A stretch of 64,000 nucleotides of DNA from positions 696,405 through 760,404 of the forward strand of contig BCIJ01000006.1 of the NCBI GenBank assembly GCA_001599935.1, written 5' to 3'. A model generated the notes under the pieces. The model made no database searches. It saw only the letters and a program-made list of their open reading frames with translations, and had not been told where the DNA came from. Shown here one piece after another: positions 34,636-45,831 of the stretch. How positions within the stretch are numbered: the first letter of the stretch is position 1; every line of letters starts with the position of its first letter. The translations under genes and the position numbers were made by a program. This DNA comes from Holtermannia corniformis. Taxonomy: Eukaryota > Basidiomycota > Tremellomycetes > Holtermanniales.

Positions 34636-36264
34636 CTAAGACAACGAAGCGCCCTTGAGGGTCGGCACGGTACAGACGCCGTCCTTTGTCCTGATCTTGT
34701 GCACCGTCTGCGTCTCAGGGTCGATCCACGCTGCTTCGAGCGTGTCGAGGGTTATGAAGCCCTGTTCGTGGGCGTCAGCACGGTAGCGTAGAGAGGGGCA
34801 GTACGTACCGGTTGGACAGTCTCGAAGACTTTGCGTTTGGGGTTGAGCTGAACCTCGGGCGTGGCGTCTATAGGTCAATACGCAAGTACGGATGAGGAAA
34901 GGACGGACTCTGAAACTTTTCGCCTTCAAAGTAGACGCGCTCGCCTGGTGCACTACCGGCTGGCGGGAGGACAAACTCGATGCCTCCGTCGTCCTTGCCC
35001 TCTTTGCTAGACGCCTGTATGGGATCAGCCGGACTGGGTGATAGTCGCGATGGGGCTCGTGACGCACACAGAGCAGCATGGCGTACGACTTGACACCACG
35101 CATGGTCGATGGCTTCAAGTCTGCGCGTGTCAGTCTGCCAACGCACCAGGTGACTGATCACACGCACTGCACTGTGGCAACCATGTCAGCCGCATACGAG
35201 AGAGGTCTATCGACTGACCACGACGATGACGCTCTTGCCCAAGATGTCCTCCTCCTTCATGTACTTGACCAGACCGGAGCACACTGTGCGTGGGCCACTC
35301 GGCTCGTTGAGGTCGATTTGCTGGGAATGGTCAGGTGTGAAACATGGCCGCGGTGCACCACCCACCTCGACGTAGAGCGAGTCGGCATCCGGGTGCTTTG
35401 CGACTATCGCCTCGGATCAGCCAAGCAACCGCCAGCAGATCAGCCCAGCGTACCCTCGAGAACCTTGCCAACACGGAGATCAATCATTGACGGGACAGGA
35501 CCGCTAGGCGGGGCCTCCTCCTTCTTGGGCGCGGCCGGCTTCTTCTCCTTCTTTTCCTTTTTGCCACCCTGTTTGGTGGCGGCAGCGTGGCCTTCGGCTT
35601 GCTCAGCCTTGCCGACCACGGCGTCCTTGACGGCCTGAGCGGCACCCACGACGCCGGCAGTAGCAGCTTGCACTGTAGCAGCTACGCTGGACGCGACCGT
35701 CTCGGCCGTGGTCGCAGCCGCAGGAGCCTCCTTTGGCGCCTTGGCCTTTTTCACCTTTGGTGCGGGCGCCTTGCGCTCTGCTTTCGGCATCTTGTCGAGA
35801 TCAAACTCTATGATTGGAAAGTCGTTGGGGAACTGCTGGCGAGGCTGGGAGAGCTGCGGGAGGGATTGGATCTGGTTAAAGTAGCGGGTTACGGACGGGT
35901 GGGAGTAGTATTGCGACGGGGTGAGAGGGACCTGTGGGGTATGAGGCTGGCTCGAGAGCTGATGGCATGTGCACGCACGAAAGCGGGGTGCAGATGGGCG
36001 TAGAGCTTGACGTCGGCAATGGTCGGTGCATTGCCGTAAAGGTAGGTCAACGGCTCGAGCTTGGTGTCGAGAGCCTAGCGAGGATGATCAGTCGGACCGT
36101 GTGTCTTTTCTAGTGATCAGGCTTACCGGGAGGTCTCTGGCCAGTACGTCTGCCTGCTCTGCCTCTTTTTGAATCTCGACCTTTGCTTCGTCGGTGCCGA
36201 CGAGTTCGGGAGCGGCACTGGCCACGGCGTCTACAAACTGGGCTGCCAAGGTGGAGGATGGCAT
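34636..36264 (-). CDS. ARC1: ARC1/AIMP1-like tRNA-binding synthetase cofactor
   Basis: Aminoacyl-tRNA synthetase cofactor: yeast Arc1 tethers MetRS and GluRS and feeds them tRNA. The N-terminal GST-like part (MPSSTLAAQFVDAVASAAPE; TKLEPLTYLYGNAPTIADVK) is followed by a Lys/Ala/Pro linker (KAERKAPAPKVKKAKAPKE and KKEKKEKKPAAPKK), which binds tRNA. Then comes the OB-fold domain: SMIDLRVGKVLE, KHPDADSLYVEQIDLNEPSG, RTVCSGLVKYM, CNLKPSTMRGVKSYAMLLC, and the EMAPII-like end ERVYFEGEKF...GFITLDTLEAAWIDP. The order and the LKP-RG-SxAM motif are diagnostic. About six short introns interrupt it. It is divergently transcribed from SUP35, so two translation genes share one promoter region. Confidence 0.88.
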
Positions 36265-36621
36265 TCTGAGCTGTGGTAGTCTAGTGCTCTGCTGTCGTGC
36301 TCTTGTGTATAGCGTCTGGAGCGGGAATCGCATCCACCGTCGGATCAGTGGTGAACGCTCTCGACTTTTGGGTGAGCGGTTCAGGGGGGTTGGTGAAACA
36401 CCGCGTGCACGTCACCGCCACGTCATTTAAAAAGTCGAAAACCACAATGCTCGTCAGTCTCGAGTGTTTCGTGTTAGCGAGTGAAGCGGCACTCTGTCCT
36501 TTCGACCCACTGCACAAGTCGGAGCTCAGTCGGACACGCGACTACAAGGGTACATAGCAGGCGACAGGCAGCTCCACCACCCCCGACAGCCGCAACCCTA
36601 GCTACCACTCGGCTACACACC
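36265..36621. promoter_or_regulatory. divergent promoter, ARC1-like / SUP35
   Basis: 357 nt between divergent starts. A perfect 9-bp inverted repeat, TCGACTTTT at 36361-36369 and AAAAGTCGA at 36430-36438, brackets two ACGTCA half-sites (36409-36414 and 36420-36425) of the bZIP/CRE type. Factor identity is unknown. Confidence 0.45.
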
Positions 36622-39131
36622 ATGTCCGGTCCACCTCCCAACTTCAACCCGGGAGCGTACGAATTCCGACCAGGCCAAGGCCAAGCCTTTGTCCCGCAAG
36701 GCCAGCAGCAGCAGCCGGGTGTAGTACCAGGCGCACAGGGCCCATACGACCAGCAACCCGGCGGATACGCTTACGGCCAGTACGGTGGCGGCTACCCTCA
36801 GCAGCAGCAGCAGCCGTATGGCGGCTACAACCCTCAGCAAGGCTACGGCGGCTACGGCTACGCTCAACAGGGTGGCTACCAGGCTCAAGGCGGCTACGCT
36901 CCTACTCAATCTCGTCCTGCTCCCGCCGCCAACCCCATCCCTACTCCTCGCTCGGATCTGCCAACGATCGACCCGAATGCTCCCAAGAAGCCCATCACGC
37001 TCGGGCTCAAGGGTGCAGGTGGCAAGTCGCTGAGCTTGGGCGGTGCAGGTGGCAAGAGCATCAGCTTGGGTGGCGCAGGTGGCAAGAGCATCAGTCTGGG
37101 CGGTAGCAAGCCAGCACCGGGGGCAAAGGAGGCAGACAAGCCGGCTCAACCTGCAAAGGTCGCTGCACTCGCGGCGCCTGCCCTTGCGTCGGATACCGTT
37201 TCGACCACGGCTACGCCTGGTACATCCCCTGCGCCATCGGCTCCAGCGTCACCAAAACCCGAGGCCAAGGTCTCGGCCGCGGCAGCCAAAAAGGCAGAGG
37301 AGGCAGAGGAGAAAAAAGCAGAGGACAAGCTCAAAAAGGAGGAGAAAAAGTCGGCCGATGCAGAGGCGCTTGCCAAGGAACAGGAAAAGGTCGCCAACAA
37401 GGAGGCACTCGAGCAGCTCTACGACTCGGACGTCAAGGTGGACCCGAATGGTGCGTTGGCAAACGCCTACGTGCTGTCAGTACTGACCAGACGGGATAGC
37501 CAAGCCCAACTTGAGTGCGTCGGCGTTACATTGATAGGATCCCGTACTGATCTCACCAGACGTCGTCTTTACCGGTCACGTCGACGCCGGGAAATCGACC
37601 ATGGGCGGTCAGCTCCTCTACCTCTGCGGCGCCGTAGACAAGCGAACGCTCGAAAAGTACGAGCAAGAGGCCAAGGCGGCCGGTCGTGAGACCTGGTACC
37701 TCTCGTGGGCGCTCGACTCGACGACGCAGGAGCGCGCTCAGGTCAGTTTCGCAGCGTCCTTTGTCTCAAGCTATGCTGATGCCGTCACAGGGCAAGACGG
37801 TCGAAGTGGGGCGTGCGACATTCTCGACCGACCGTCGACAATACACCATCCTGGATGCTCCTGGCCACAAGACGTTTGTGCCGAGCATGATCCAGGGTGC
37901 CGCTCAGGCCGATGTCGCCCTTCTTGTACGTGCTGACTTGGGCATCGTCCGCAAGACCAAGCTGACCTTGTTCCCCAGGTCATCTCGGCGCGCAAGGGCG
38001 AGTTTGAGACCGGGTTTGAGCGAGACGGCCAGACGCGCGAGCACGCGTTCCTGCTCAAGAGCAACGGCGTCAACAAGCTCGTCGTCGTCATCAACAAGAT
38101 GGATGACATCACCGTCAAGTGGGACAAGGGCCGCTACGACGAGATCCTGGGCAAGATCAAGCCGTACCTCAAATCGCTCGGCTACAACCCCAAGACGGAT
38201 CTGGCGTTCATCCCTGTGTCGGCCCAGGTGGGAGAGAACATGAAGGACCGGGTGGATCGGCCAGACGCAAAGTGGTACGAGTAAGTGACGTGGAATGGCA
38301 GTCTGGGGATTGGGTGCTGACGGTAGCGCAGAGGCCCGTCCCTGCTCGAGTTCTTGGACGAGATGCCGCTCGAGGACCGAAACATCAACGGACCGTTCAT
38401 GCTGCCGATTTCAGAGAAATACAACGAACTCGGCACGATCGCCGTCGGCAAGATCGAGTCTGGCCGCGTCAAAAAGGGCGATCACCTCCTCCTCATGCCC
38501 AACAAGGTCAACGTCGAAGTCTCGGGCGTGTTCTCGGAGCAGACGGAGGAGCTCGAGAACGCGTTCCACGGCGACAACATTCGGATCCGGTTGAAGGGCG
38601 TGACGGACGATGATGTCCAGCCGGGCTACGTCTTGACTTCGGTCCAGAAGCCGATCAAGGCCGTGACGAGGTTTGAGGCTCAGATCCATATCATTGATAC
38701 CAAGAACATTATCTGCTCGGGGTACAGTGCGGTGCTGCATGTGCACACACTATCGGAGGAGGTTACGTTGACGGTGAGTCGGGTGCTCGGCTGGTGCTCG
38801 ATGTACTAACAGTCTTGGAGAAACTGCTGGCATACTATGACAAGTCCAAGCCTCCACGCCGATCCAAGAAGCCGCCACAGTTTGCAAAGGTCGGTCAGAT
38901 GGTGCTGGCGCTCATCGAGACGACGGCGCCAATCTGTATCGAAAGGTGGGACTCGTACAAGATGTTGGGTCGGTTCACACTCCGAGACGAGGGTATGTAC
39001 CGCTACAACATCCCTACTGCGCATCGGCTGATCTAACCACAGGCAAGACGGTGGCGATCGGCAAGGTCACCAAGCTGATCGAGAGCACCGAGGAGATGCC
39101 CAACGTGGCCGGCATCTCGCTCACAAACTAA
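36622..39131 (+). CDS. SUP35: SUP35/eRF3 translation termination GTPase
   Basis: GTPase eRF3, partner of eRF1 in stop-codon recognition and peptide release. Residues 1-100 are rich in Q, G, Y, N and P with repeats such as QQGYGGYGYAQQGGYQAQGG, the counterpart of the yeast prion domain. Three 10-residue GGAGGKSISL-type repeats follow, then a charged Lys/Glu M-like domain (37240-37410). The G domain has GHVDAGKSTMGG (G1), DAPGHKTFVPSM (G3), INKMDD (G4) and VSAQVGENM (G5). Two beta-barrels end with TLRDEGKTVAIGKVTKL. An intron from 37454 best explains the fusion DPN-DVVFTGHVDAG; others lie near 37741, 37974, 38283, 38773 and 38993. Stop TAA is at 39129-39131. Confidence 0.95.
37012..37101 (+). 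repeat. three 30-bp tandem repeats in SUP35
   Basis: Units 37012-37041, 37042-37071 and 37072-37101 each encode GAGGKS-(L/I)-SLGG. They differ at only a few bases and keep frame, so copy number could change without breaking the protein. Confidence 0.85.
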
Positions 39132-39522
39132 ATCAATCGACGTCTAGAAACCAATCTTGTACACCTGCCGCGACGAAATGCATCGGCTCGACCAAACGGG
39201 ACCCAAGTGAGCAGCTGACACGGTCGATCGCTGAGCTTGAAGCCCCACTGTTCAATATCGGCCCTCGGGTCCTTTGGGGCAGAACAAAGGAGCGGGCACG
39301 ACCTTCCCACGTCGGCGGCCGGCACTGGGAGAAAGGACTCGGCGAGACAGGGCGCAGAAGCGCGACTGGTCGATGGCTGGTTAAAGGGCCCAGGCGTCGT
39401 TCACAGGCTTCCTTTGAAAGGTACTGACCGGTCGTGGGAGGCAATGGGTGCCGAACTGATGTTCTCGACTGACGGTCGGGGAACTCACTGTTGTACGATA
39501 CGGTTGGATCAGAGCGGGCAAG
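39132..39522. other. intergenic, SUP35 to membrane-protein gene
   Basis: 391 nt. The downstream gene lacks a signal peptide from its visible first Met, so an upstream exon may hide here; I could not fix one. Confidence 0.35.
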
Positions 39523-42500
39523 ATGACGGCCGGTTCAGAGTTTTTCATCCCAGATAGGTGAGTGCTTGATCCTGCGCGATTGGGCGGCTTTTGGCTGAGC
39601 GATCTTTGTAGTTCTCCGCTCCTTGCTTACTCGAGTGATGCTGGAGCTTCGCAGTGGAGGGCGACGTACGCTCTACAAGGCGACGTTTATGATCAGACTC
39701 TGCACGCCACTTCGACGTCTGACGCGTCGGTCCGGTTCAACGTCTCTGGTGAGTACAATCGCTCTTCTGCATTCGGTATGCTAACCTTGGGAGCGACTCG
39801 GTTGACGCTCCAAGTTCCGTCCTTTGACGGCTGTACATCTATCATCTCCATCAATGAATCGATCCCCGTCACCGCCTGCTCGAGCCCTTCGACCCTCTTC
39901 ACGCTCGACAACCTCCCGACAGGTCTCCACCGGGTCACATATGGTGTCGGCAACCTGACGACCATGCTTGAACACCAAGACGAGCTCGTATTCTGGGGTG
40001 TAGGGGGTGTAGCGCCCGCCCCTTCCAAGAGGTAAGCCCATTGACTGCGTCCGAGTGTGGCGCGGGTGATGATGTTTCGTAGTGTCCGCAACATTACAAT
40101 CGACAATGCCTTTGGGAGCAGGCCTCAATCGGCCGATGGATCTGTGCATCCAATAGGTCTTGACTTTTCGTCCGAGTGGCAGCATTTGGTCTCGACCTCG
40201 GCTAGTGCCTCGACGGACGGTGAGGCAGTGGGCGCGGCTTTCAATAAGAGCTTGGCGGTCACGACGACCAAGGGGTCGAAGCTGACGTTTACTGCACACG
40301 GTAGGTCGCAATCTTAGGCACTAGCAGCGCTGATGATTATCAGGCTCCGCCGTGTATATTTACGGAAACACTGGAACGGACTATGGTTCTGCATCCATCT
40401 CGGTCAACGACGTGGTGGTAGCACCAGTGCTCAACATGACGGTGTGTCGCCGCGCGTCATCGTGGATTCGAGTTGATGGAATATAGAACCTCTGGAGCAA
40501 CAGCTACGAGCTGCTGTGGTTTCAAGACGGCCTAGACATGGCTCAGGAGAGTCGATTGGTGCTCACAACGCTGGAAGATCGTAAAGTTGCAGTCGACTTT
40601 CTCATGCTGAGTGCAGACGAGGACCAGGTCAATGCCATCATGTGAGCTGTCGGCTGTGCTGTCGGGGTCGCGCTGATACTCGATCCAGGCGGAGTGTAGC
40701 GAGCGATGGGTTCCTCGGCAAGCCGGGTGGCAAAGCTGTCGTGTACGGCATTGTCCCATTACTCGTCATTGCGCTGTTCGGTCTTGCCGCTTTCCTTTAC
40801 ATGCGCCGTCGCCGTCACCGATCCCCACAGCTCACCGTCGAGTCACCCGCCGACGACGAGAAAAGCCGACGATCGTCCTTCATCTCCGACTCACCCGACA
40901 GCGTCTTCTTCAGCTATAGCAATTCACCCGACCATCGACGAGAAAGCGACCAATCGCACACGACGGACAAGTCGCGCCACCAGCTGCTCTCCCCTGCCGA
41001 CTCGTACAAGATGGCGACACTGGGCGAGAGTCGAGTGTATCTTGGGTCTGGGCGTCATTCACCGGATCATGAGATCTCGCCGGCGACGGAACGATCGTAT
41101 GCTGGCTTGCCGTATGAAAGGTCAATCCCGTCAGAGCGTCTGCCATCGGACAGGTCGTCGCCTGTCGATAGGCCTGGCGCGCCGACACTGGGTGGAACCA
41201 GCACTTCAGCTACGTCGATCGACGGGCGTTTGGATACCCTCGCTACGCTCACAGGAACCTCGCATTCGTCATTGGTTCGGATCATCCAGGAAGCGATCGC
41301 GCTCGGTGGTGCCGTCTCACCTCGATCAACGACGACCGTCCCTCCGGCATACACATCTGGAGTCTCACCAGTCGACGCGGCTGCCAGCGTTGAGAAACTT
41401 GCCGCGATACCCGACGGTGGCTCAGCTAGCGAAGCGCACAACACTACGATCGGGCCGTCCGCTTGGCAAAGCCATATGCGCTCCGACTCTTCCTCCCGCA
41501 GCTCGGCAATCACTGGGCGCCGTGTTGGCGCACCGTCAATCATCTCCATGATAGGCGCACCGCCTTCTCTTGCCCGCATGTCAACGGCGTCATCGAGTAC
41601 CGGTCGAGGCTGGGACGAGTATCGGGCACCTAGTGCACCACCGCTGCCACCTCAGGGACTGGCTGTCAACACCAACTTGGCCGGCATGTCTCGGCCAGCA
41701 TCGACCAGCTCTGCAACGCCCGAGTCAACGATCGAGCCGAGATCCACCACGACATCAGAGTTTCACCGTACAGCCGAGTGGCCGGTCCCGCCGGTGCCTG
41801 CTCTACCGCGCCTGCGGAGGGTGGAAGAACCCGACGCAATGTCGGTCAACACGACCAATGTGTCGGGTCCTGCACGGCCTGACTCGGGCTTGGATCCTTA
41901 TGACAGCCCGCTCGACTCGCAGCAGGGATCACCGATGATTTACGCGCCTTCTCCGACTACCAGACGCTTGCTGCGCCATCGCGCTTCGTCCTCTTTCTCC
42001 GGTAGCCCGCTGGCTACAGCGCCAATGGCCGCATCGAACCGGCGTGACTCGACCACGGCGTCGTCGCCTGATCTCGCGCAGATGGCAGCCGTACGCCTCG
42101 GGCTAGGTCTCGCTTCGACCCCAACATCCGAGAGTGGGACTTCACCCTCGACCACGCTCGTTACACCGATGGACCAAATCCGCAACGCACTGCGCGTACC
42201 CTCGCTATCGTCTCGAAACTCTCAGCTCGTCTCACCGGTCGACAGCAGTGCTGCGCCCTCACCCTCAATCAACAAGACGGGCTTGGTGCCCGTCCCGCCG
42301 ATCAACATGGCCGCTTTGAACACGCGCAAGCTCGAGAACCCGGCGGCGTTCCGGTTCTCGGGCGTGCCGACGCCAGAGGTGGAAAAGGATCGCAGTGCGA
42401 CACCCGAGTCTTTGAACGCCGAGTCGATCAGGGGTAAGACCTGGCGGGAAGCACTCAAGTGGAAGGTGAGCACTTGTCTGCGTGCTCGGGCAGGCCATTG

Positions 42501-42587
42501 ACGCGATCACAGAATCCCGCCGCCAAGACCGAGGCCGAGAACACCGAATCCTATCTGAGTATGGGACGGCGTGATAATCGGATCTGA
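39523..42587 (+). CDS. single-pass membrane protein with Ser-rich cytosolic tail
   Basis: Type I-like membrane protein of a kind common in basidiomycetes but without an assigned role. The outer part (39523-40640) is beta-rich with many NxS/T sites. It opens with FIPDSSPLLAYSSDAGASQW, then VPSFDGCTSIISINESIPV and FTLDNLPTGLHRVTYGVGNL; exons continue with GSAVYIYGNTGTDYGS, resembling a jelly-roll or lectin-like fold. One transmembrane helix (YGIVPLLVIALFGLAAFLYM, near 40745-40805) is followed by RRRRHR. The roughly 570-residue tail is Ser/Thr/Pro-rich with many possible phosphosites. The last exon ends SYLSMGRRDNRI, stop 42585-42587. The Met at 39523 is the first in the right frame; a signal peptide exon is probably missing from my model. 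Confidence 0.6.
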
Positions 42588-42849
42588 GGGCACTACACTA
42601 TCATTTATGGGCGACACTGGCATGCATCCATCTCACCACGCCCGCCGTGCAGCCACAAAGGTGACGGGCGAATTGCCACACACGTTGGCGGCGTGCGCAA
42701 ATAGAGAAACGCGAAAACGCGTCTGCGCGCGTGGCTGGTTTCCGACGAGCACAAAGTGAGAACCAAAGTGAGCAGACATCACAGCAACAAGCACAGCATA
42801 GATCGTGTACAGGAGCAACTTGTCGGAAGAGAGAGCGTAACGAGCTATC

Positions 42850-45725
42850 ATGGACGGTGCTGCTGTCTTGCCCGTGGCGACAATCGCAGTCAGTACATGT
42901 GGCGGGCTTTGGACGAGCAAAGCGGCGAGCTGACATGCATGCTAGATCAACTATGCAGAGGAAAAGGGTCAGAACGATCAGTGTCTACTATGGAAGCCTG
43001 ACTGACCATGCTGAACAGACAAGATCACCAACTTTCTCTCAACCTATGTCCCTCCGCCTCGACGGAATCGGGAGCTCCCAGCCGACGACGACGAAGACGC
43101 CGAAGACGAGGACGGGGATAACCTGGCAGACGGTCTGGATGGCATGGACGTAGATGAGGCTGGTCAACGGCGATCAAAGGCCAAGTACATGCGGTTACTG
43201 GTCCGTTCACCCTGTGTGCGTGTCTTGCAGAGGTGGCTGACGTTTGCTGCAGAGCAAGGTTGCCAACCGACAAACCACAGAGATTGTCGTTGATCTGGCA
43301 GACTTGCGCAAGGTCGGCTTGACACAACTTGCGAGGTGGCTAGGATTGACGTGTTGGCAGTTTGACGACGACACGGCGCTCCTCCTCAATGTCTTGCGCA
43401 ACACGCGGCGATACCTCCAGCTCTTCAGCGAGGTCATTGACCAGCTCATGCCTGCGCCAGACAGGGCTCTAGACGCTACCGATGACGTGTTGGACGTGAT
43501 TATGGCACAGCGCAGGGAGCGGAACGCCCAACATCAGCAGTCTGCCGAGACTGCCGGCCGAGCAGAGGAAGAGCAAGAATTGTTCCCACCCGAACTCATG
43601 CGGCGCTAGTGAGTGCTACCACTGTGCGCTCCCTGCATCCGCTGACACTACGCTCAGCAACGTCTACTTCCGCCCACCTCGCAACTCTGTCGCCCTCGCC
43701 GTGCGCGCCGTCAAGGGCAGCCATCTCGGCAAGCTCATCACCGTCCGCGGGATCGTCACGCGCGTGTCTGAAGTCAAGCCGCTCTTGCTCGTCAATGCGT
43801 ACACATGCGAGTCGTGCGGGAACGAAATCTTTCAGGAGATTGCACAAAAGGCGTTTACGCCGCTCGCGGCGTGCCCGAGTCAGCAATGCACCATCAACCA
43901 GACCAAGGGTCAATTGCACATGCAGACGCGCGCTAGTCGTTTCCGACCGTTCCAAGAGGTCAAGATCCAGGAGATGGCGAGTGTATAGCAGAGGTCAATC
44001 GATCGTGCTGACGACTTGGCAGGCGGACCAAGTCCCCGTCGGGCACATCCCTCGGTCCATGACTATCCACCTTTACGGAACGTTGACCCGCAAGGTCAAC
44101 CCCGGTGATGTCGTCCACATTGGCGGCATCTTCCTCCCTACCCCCTATACCGGCTTCCGAGCCATGCGTGCCGGTCTCCTCCAAGACACCTTTCTCGAGG
44201 CCATGCACATTCACCAGCTCAAGAAGCAATACTCTGCCATGGAGTGCACGCCCGAGATCACCGCCGCAATCCAAGACTTGCAAACCGATCCAGACCTCTA
44301 CGCGCGCTTGGCGCAGAGCATCGCGCCAGAGATCTACGGGCATGAAGACGTCAAGAAGGCATTGCTGCTGTTGCTCGTCGGCGGTGTGACCAAGACGGTT
44401 GGCGATGGCATGCGCATCCGTGGCGACATCAACATTTGCTTGATGGGTGATCCCGGTGTGGCCAAGAGTCAGCTTTTGAAGTATATCACAAAGGTTGCGC
44501 CGCGTGGGGTTTACACTACCGGTCGTGGTTCGTCGGGTGTCGGTTTGACGGCTGCGGTCATGCGTGACCCCGTGACGGACGAGATGGTGCTCGGTAAGCC
44601 AAGCGTGCTGTACTGGCTCACAGCTAACCCATTCACAGAGGGCGGCGCTCTTGTCCTCGCCGACAATGGCATCTGCTGCATTGATGAATTCGACAAGATG
44701 GACGAATCGGACCGAACGGCCATCCACGAAGTCATGGAACAGCAGACCATCTCCATCTCCAAAGCCGGCATCACCACGACCCTCAACGCACGCACCTCGA
44801 TCCTCGCGGCCGCTAACCCGTTATATGGCCGCTACAACCCGAAAATCTCGCCAGTTGAGAACATCAACTTGCCTGCGGCGTTGCTCTCGCGTTTCGACGT
44901 GCTGTTCTTGATCCTGGATACGCCCAACCGGGAGGACGATGAGCGTCTTGCGCAGCACGTGGCGTATGTGCATATGCACTCGACGCACCCGGATCTCGAC
45001 TTTGAGCCGATTGAGCCGACGCTGATGCGGTATGTCGCCGATCCGACGTCGAGTGAAAGACTGATGTGATCCAGCCACTATATTGCCGAGTGTCGCAAAG
45101 TCCGTCCGATCGTCCCACCCGCCATGTCCGAGTACATTGTTTCGTCCTACGTCCAGATGCGCAAACAGCAAAAGGAGGACGAAGCCGAGGACAAGTCGTA
45201 CTCGTACGTCTCGGCGCGTACCCTGCTTGGCGTACTGCGTCTATCACAAGCACTCGCCCGTCTGCGTCTCGACTCGGTCGTCGGTCAGAGCGACGTCGAC
45301 GAGGCGCTGCGTCTTATGGACGTCTCGAAAGCCAGCCTGTACGAGCACCAGGCGAACGGCCGGCACGCGGGTGAAGACACGACGGATACGAGCAAGGTCT
45401 TCCGGATCATCAAAGACATGGCATCTGCGCCGCGCGTGTCAAAGCGCGATCGGGTCCTGGCGGCTGCTACCAGGCGGCGCGGCGCGCAGATCGAGGATGA
45501 CGACGAGGACGACGACGAGCTCGAGGAGTTGACAATGGTCGATGTTCGGAGTCGCGTCTTGGCCAAGGGCTTTACGGAGACACAGTTCATGGACACGGTG
45601 GCCGAGGTGAGTTTTCACCGTCTAATGAGGAGACGACGCTGACGCGGTAACAGTATGAGAACATGGGTGTGCTCATGCGCACCGCGAACGGTGCTCGTCT
45701 TCGGTTCGTCAGCGGCGATGTTTGA
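42850..45725 (+). CDS. MCM7: MCM7 replicative helicase subunit
   Basis: Subunit of the MCM2-7 hexamer that licenses and unwinds replication origins. A small first exon (42850-42888) joins across intron 42889-42945 to [20 protein letters not shown]. The N domain holds the zinc-binding Cys set CESCGNEIF...CPSQQC and the OB fold ([20 protein letters not shown]). The AAA+ core has Walker [15 protein letters not shown], the family-specific [12 protein letters not shown], Walker [14 protein letters not shown], sensor [10 protein letters not shown] and arginine finger [12 protein letters not shown] winged-helix end ([20 protein letters not shown]) finishes at 45725. The short exon-2 fragment (22 nt, 42946-42967) is confirmed by frame and family match. 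Introns are about 45-60 nt. Confidence 0.95.
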
Positions 45726-45831
45726 GCGACTTGTATTGGATCTGAGCTCTTGGGATGACGACATGCTATACTGTATATCTCGCGGGCAACGTCTACGCTC
45801 TATTGAGAGTGTGGAACAGTGACCCAGTGGG

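Noticed and set aside
43960..44727. 255-codon minus-strand frame over MCM7
   Set aside because: Antisense shadow of the AAA+ domain; no independent features.
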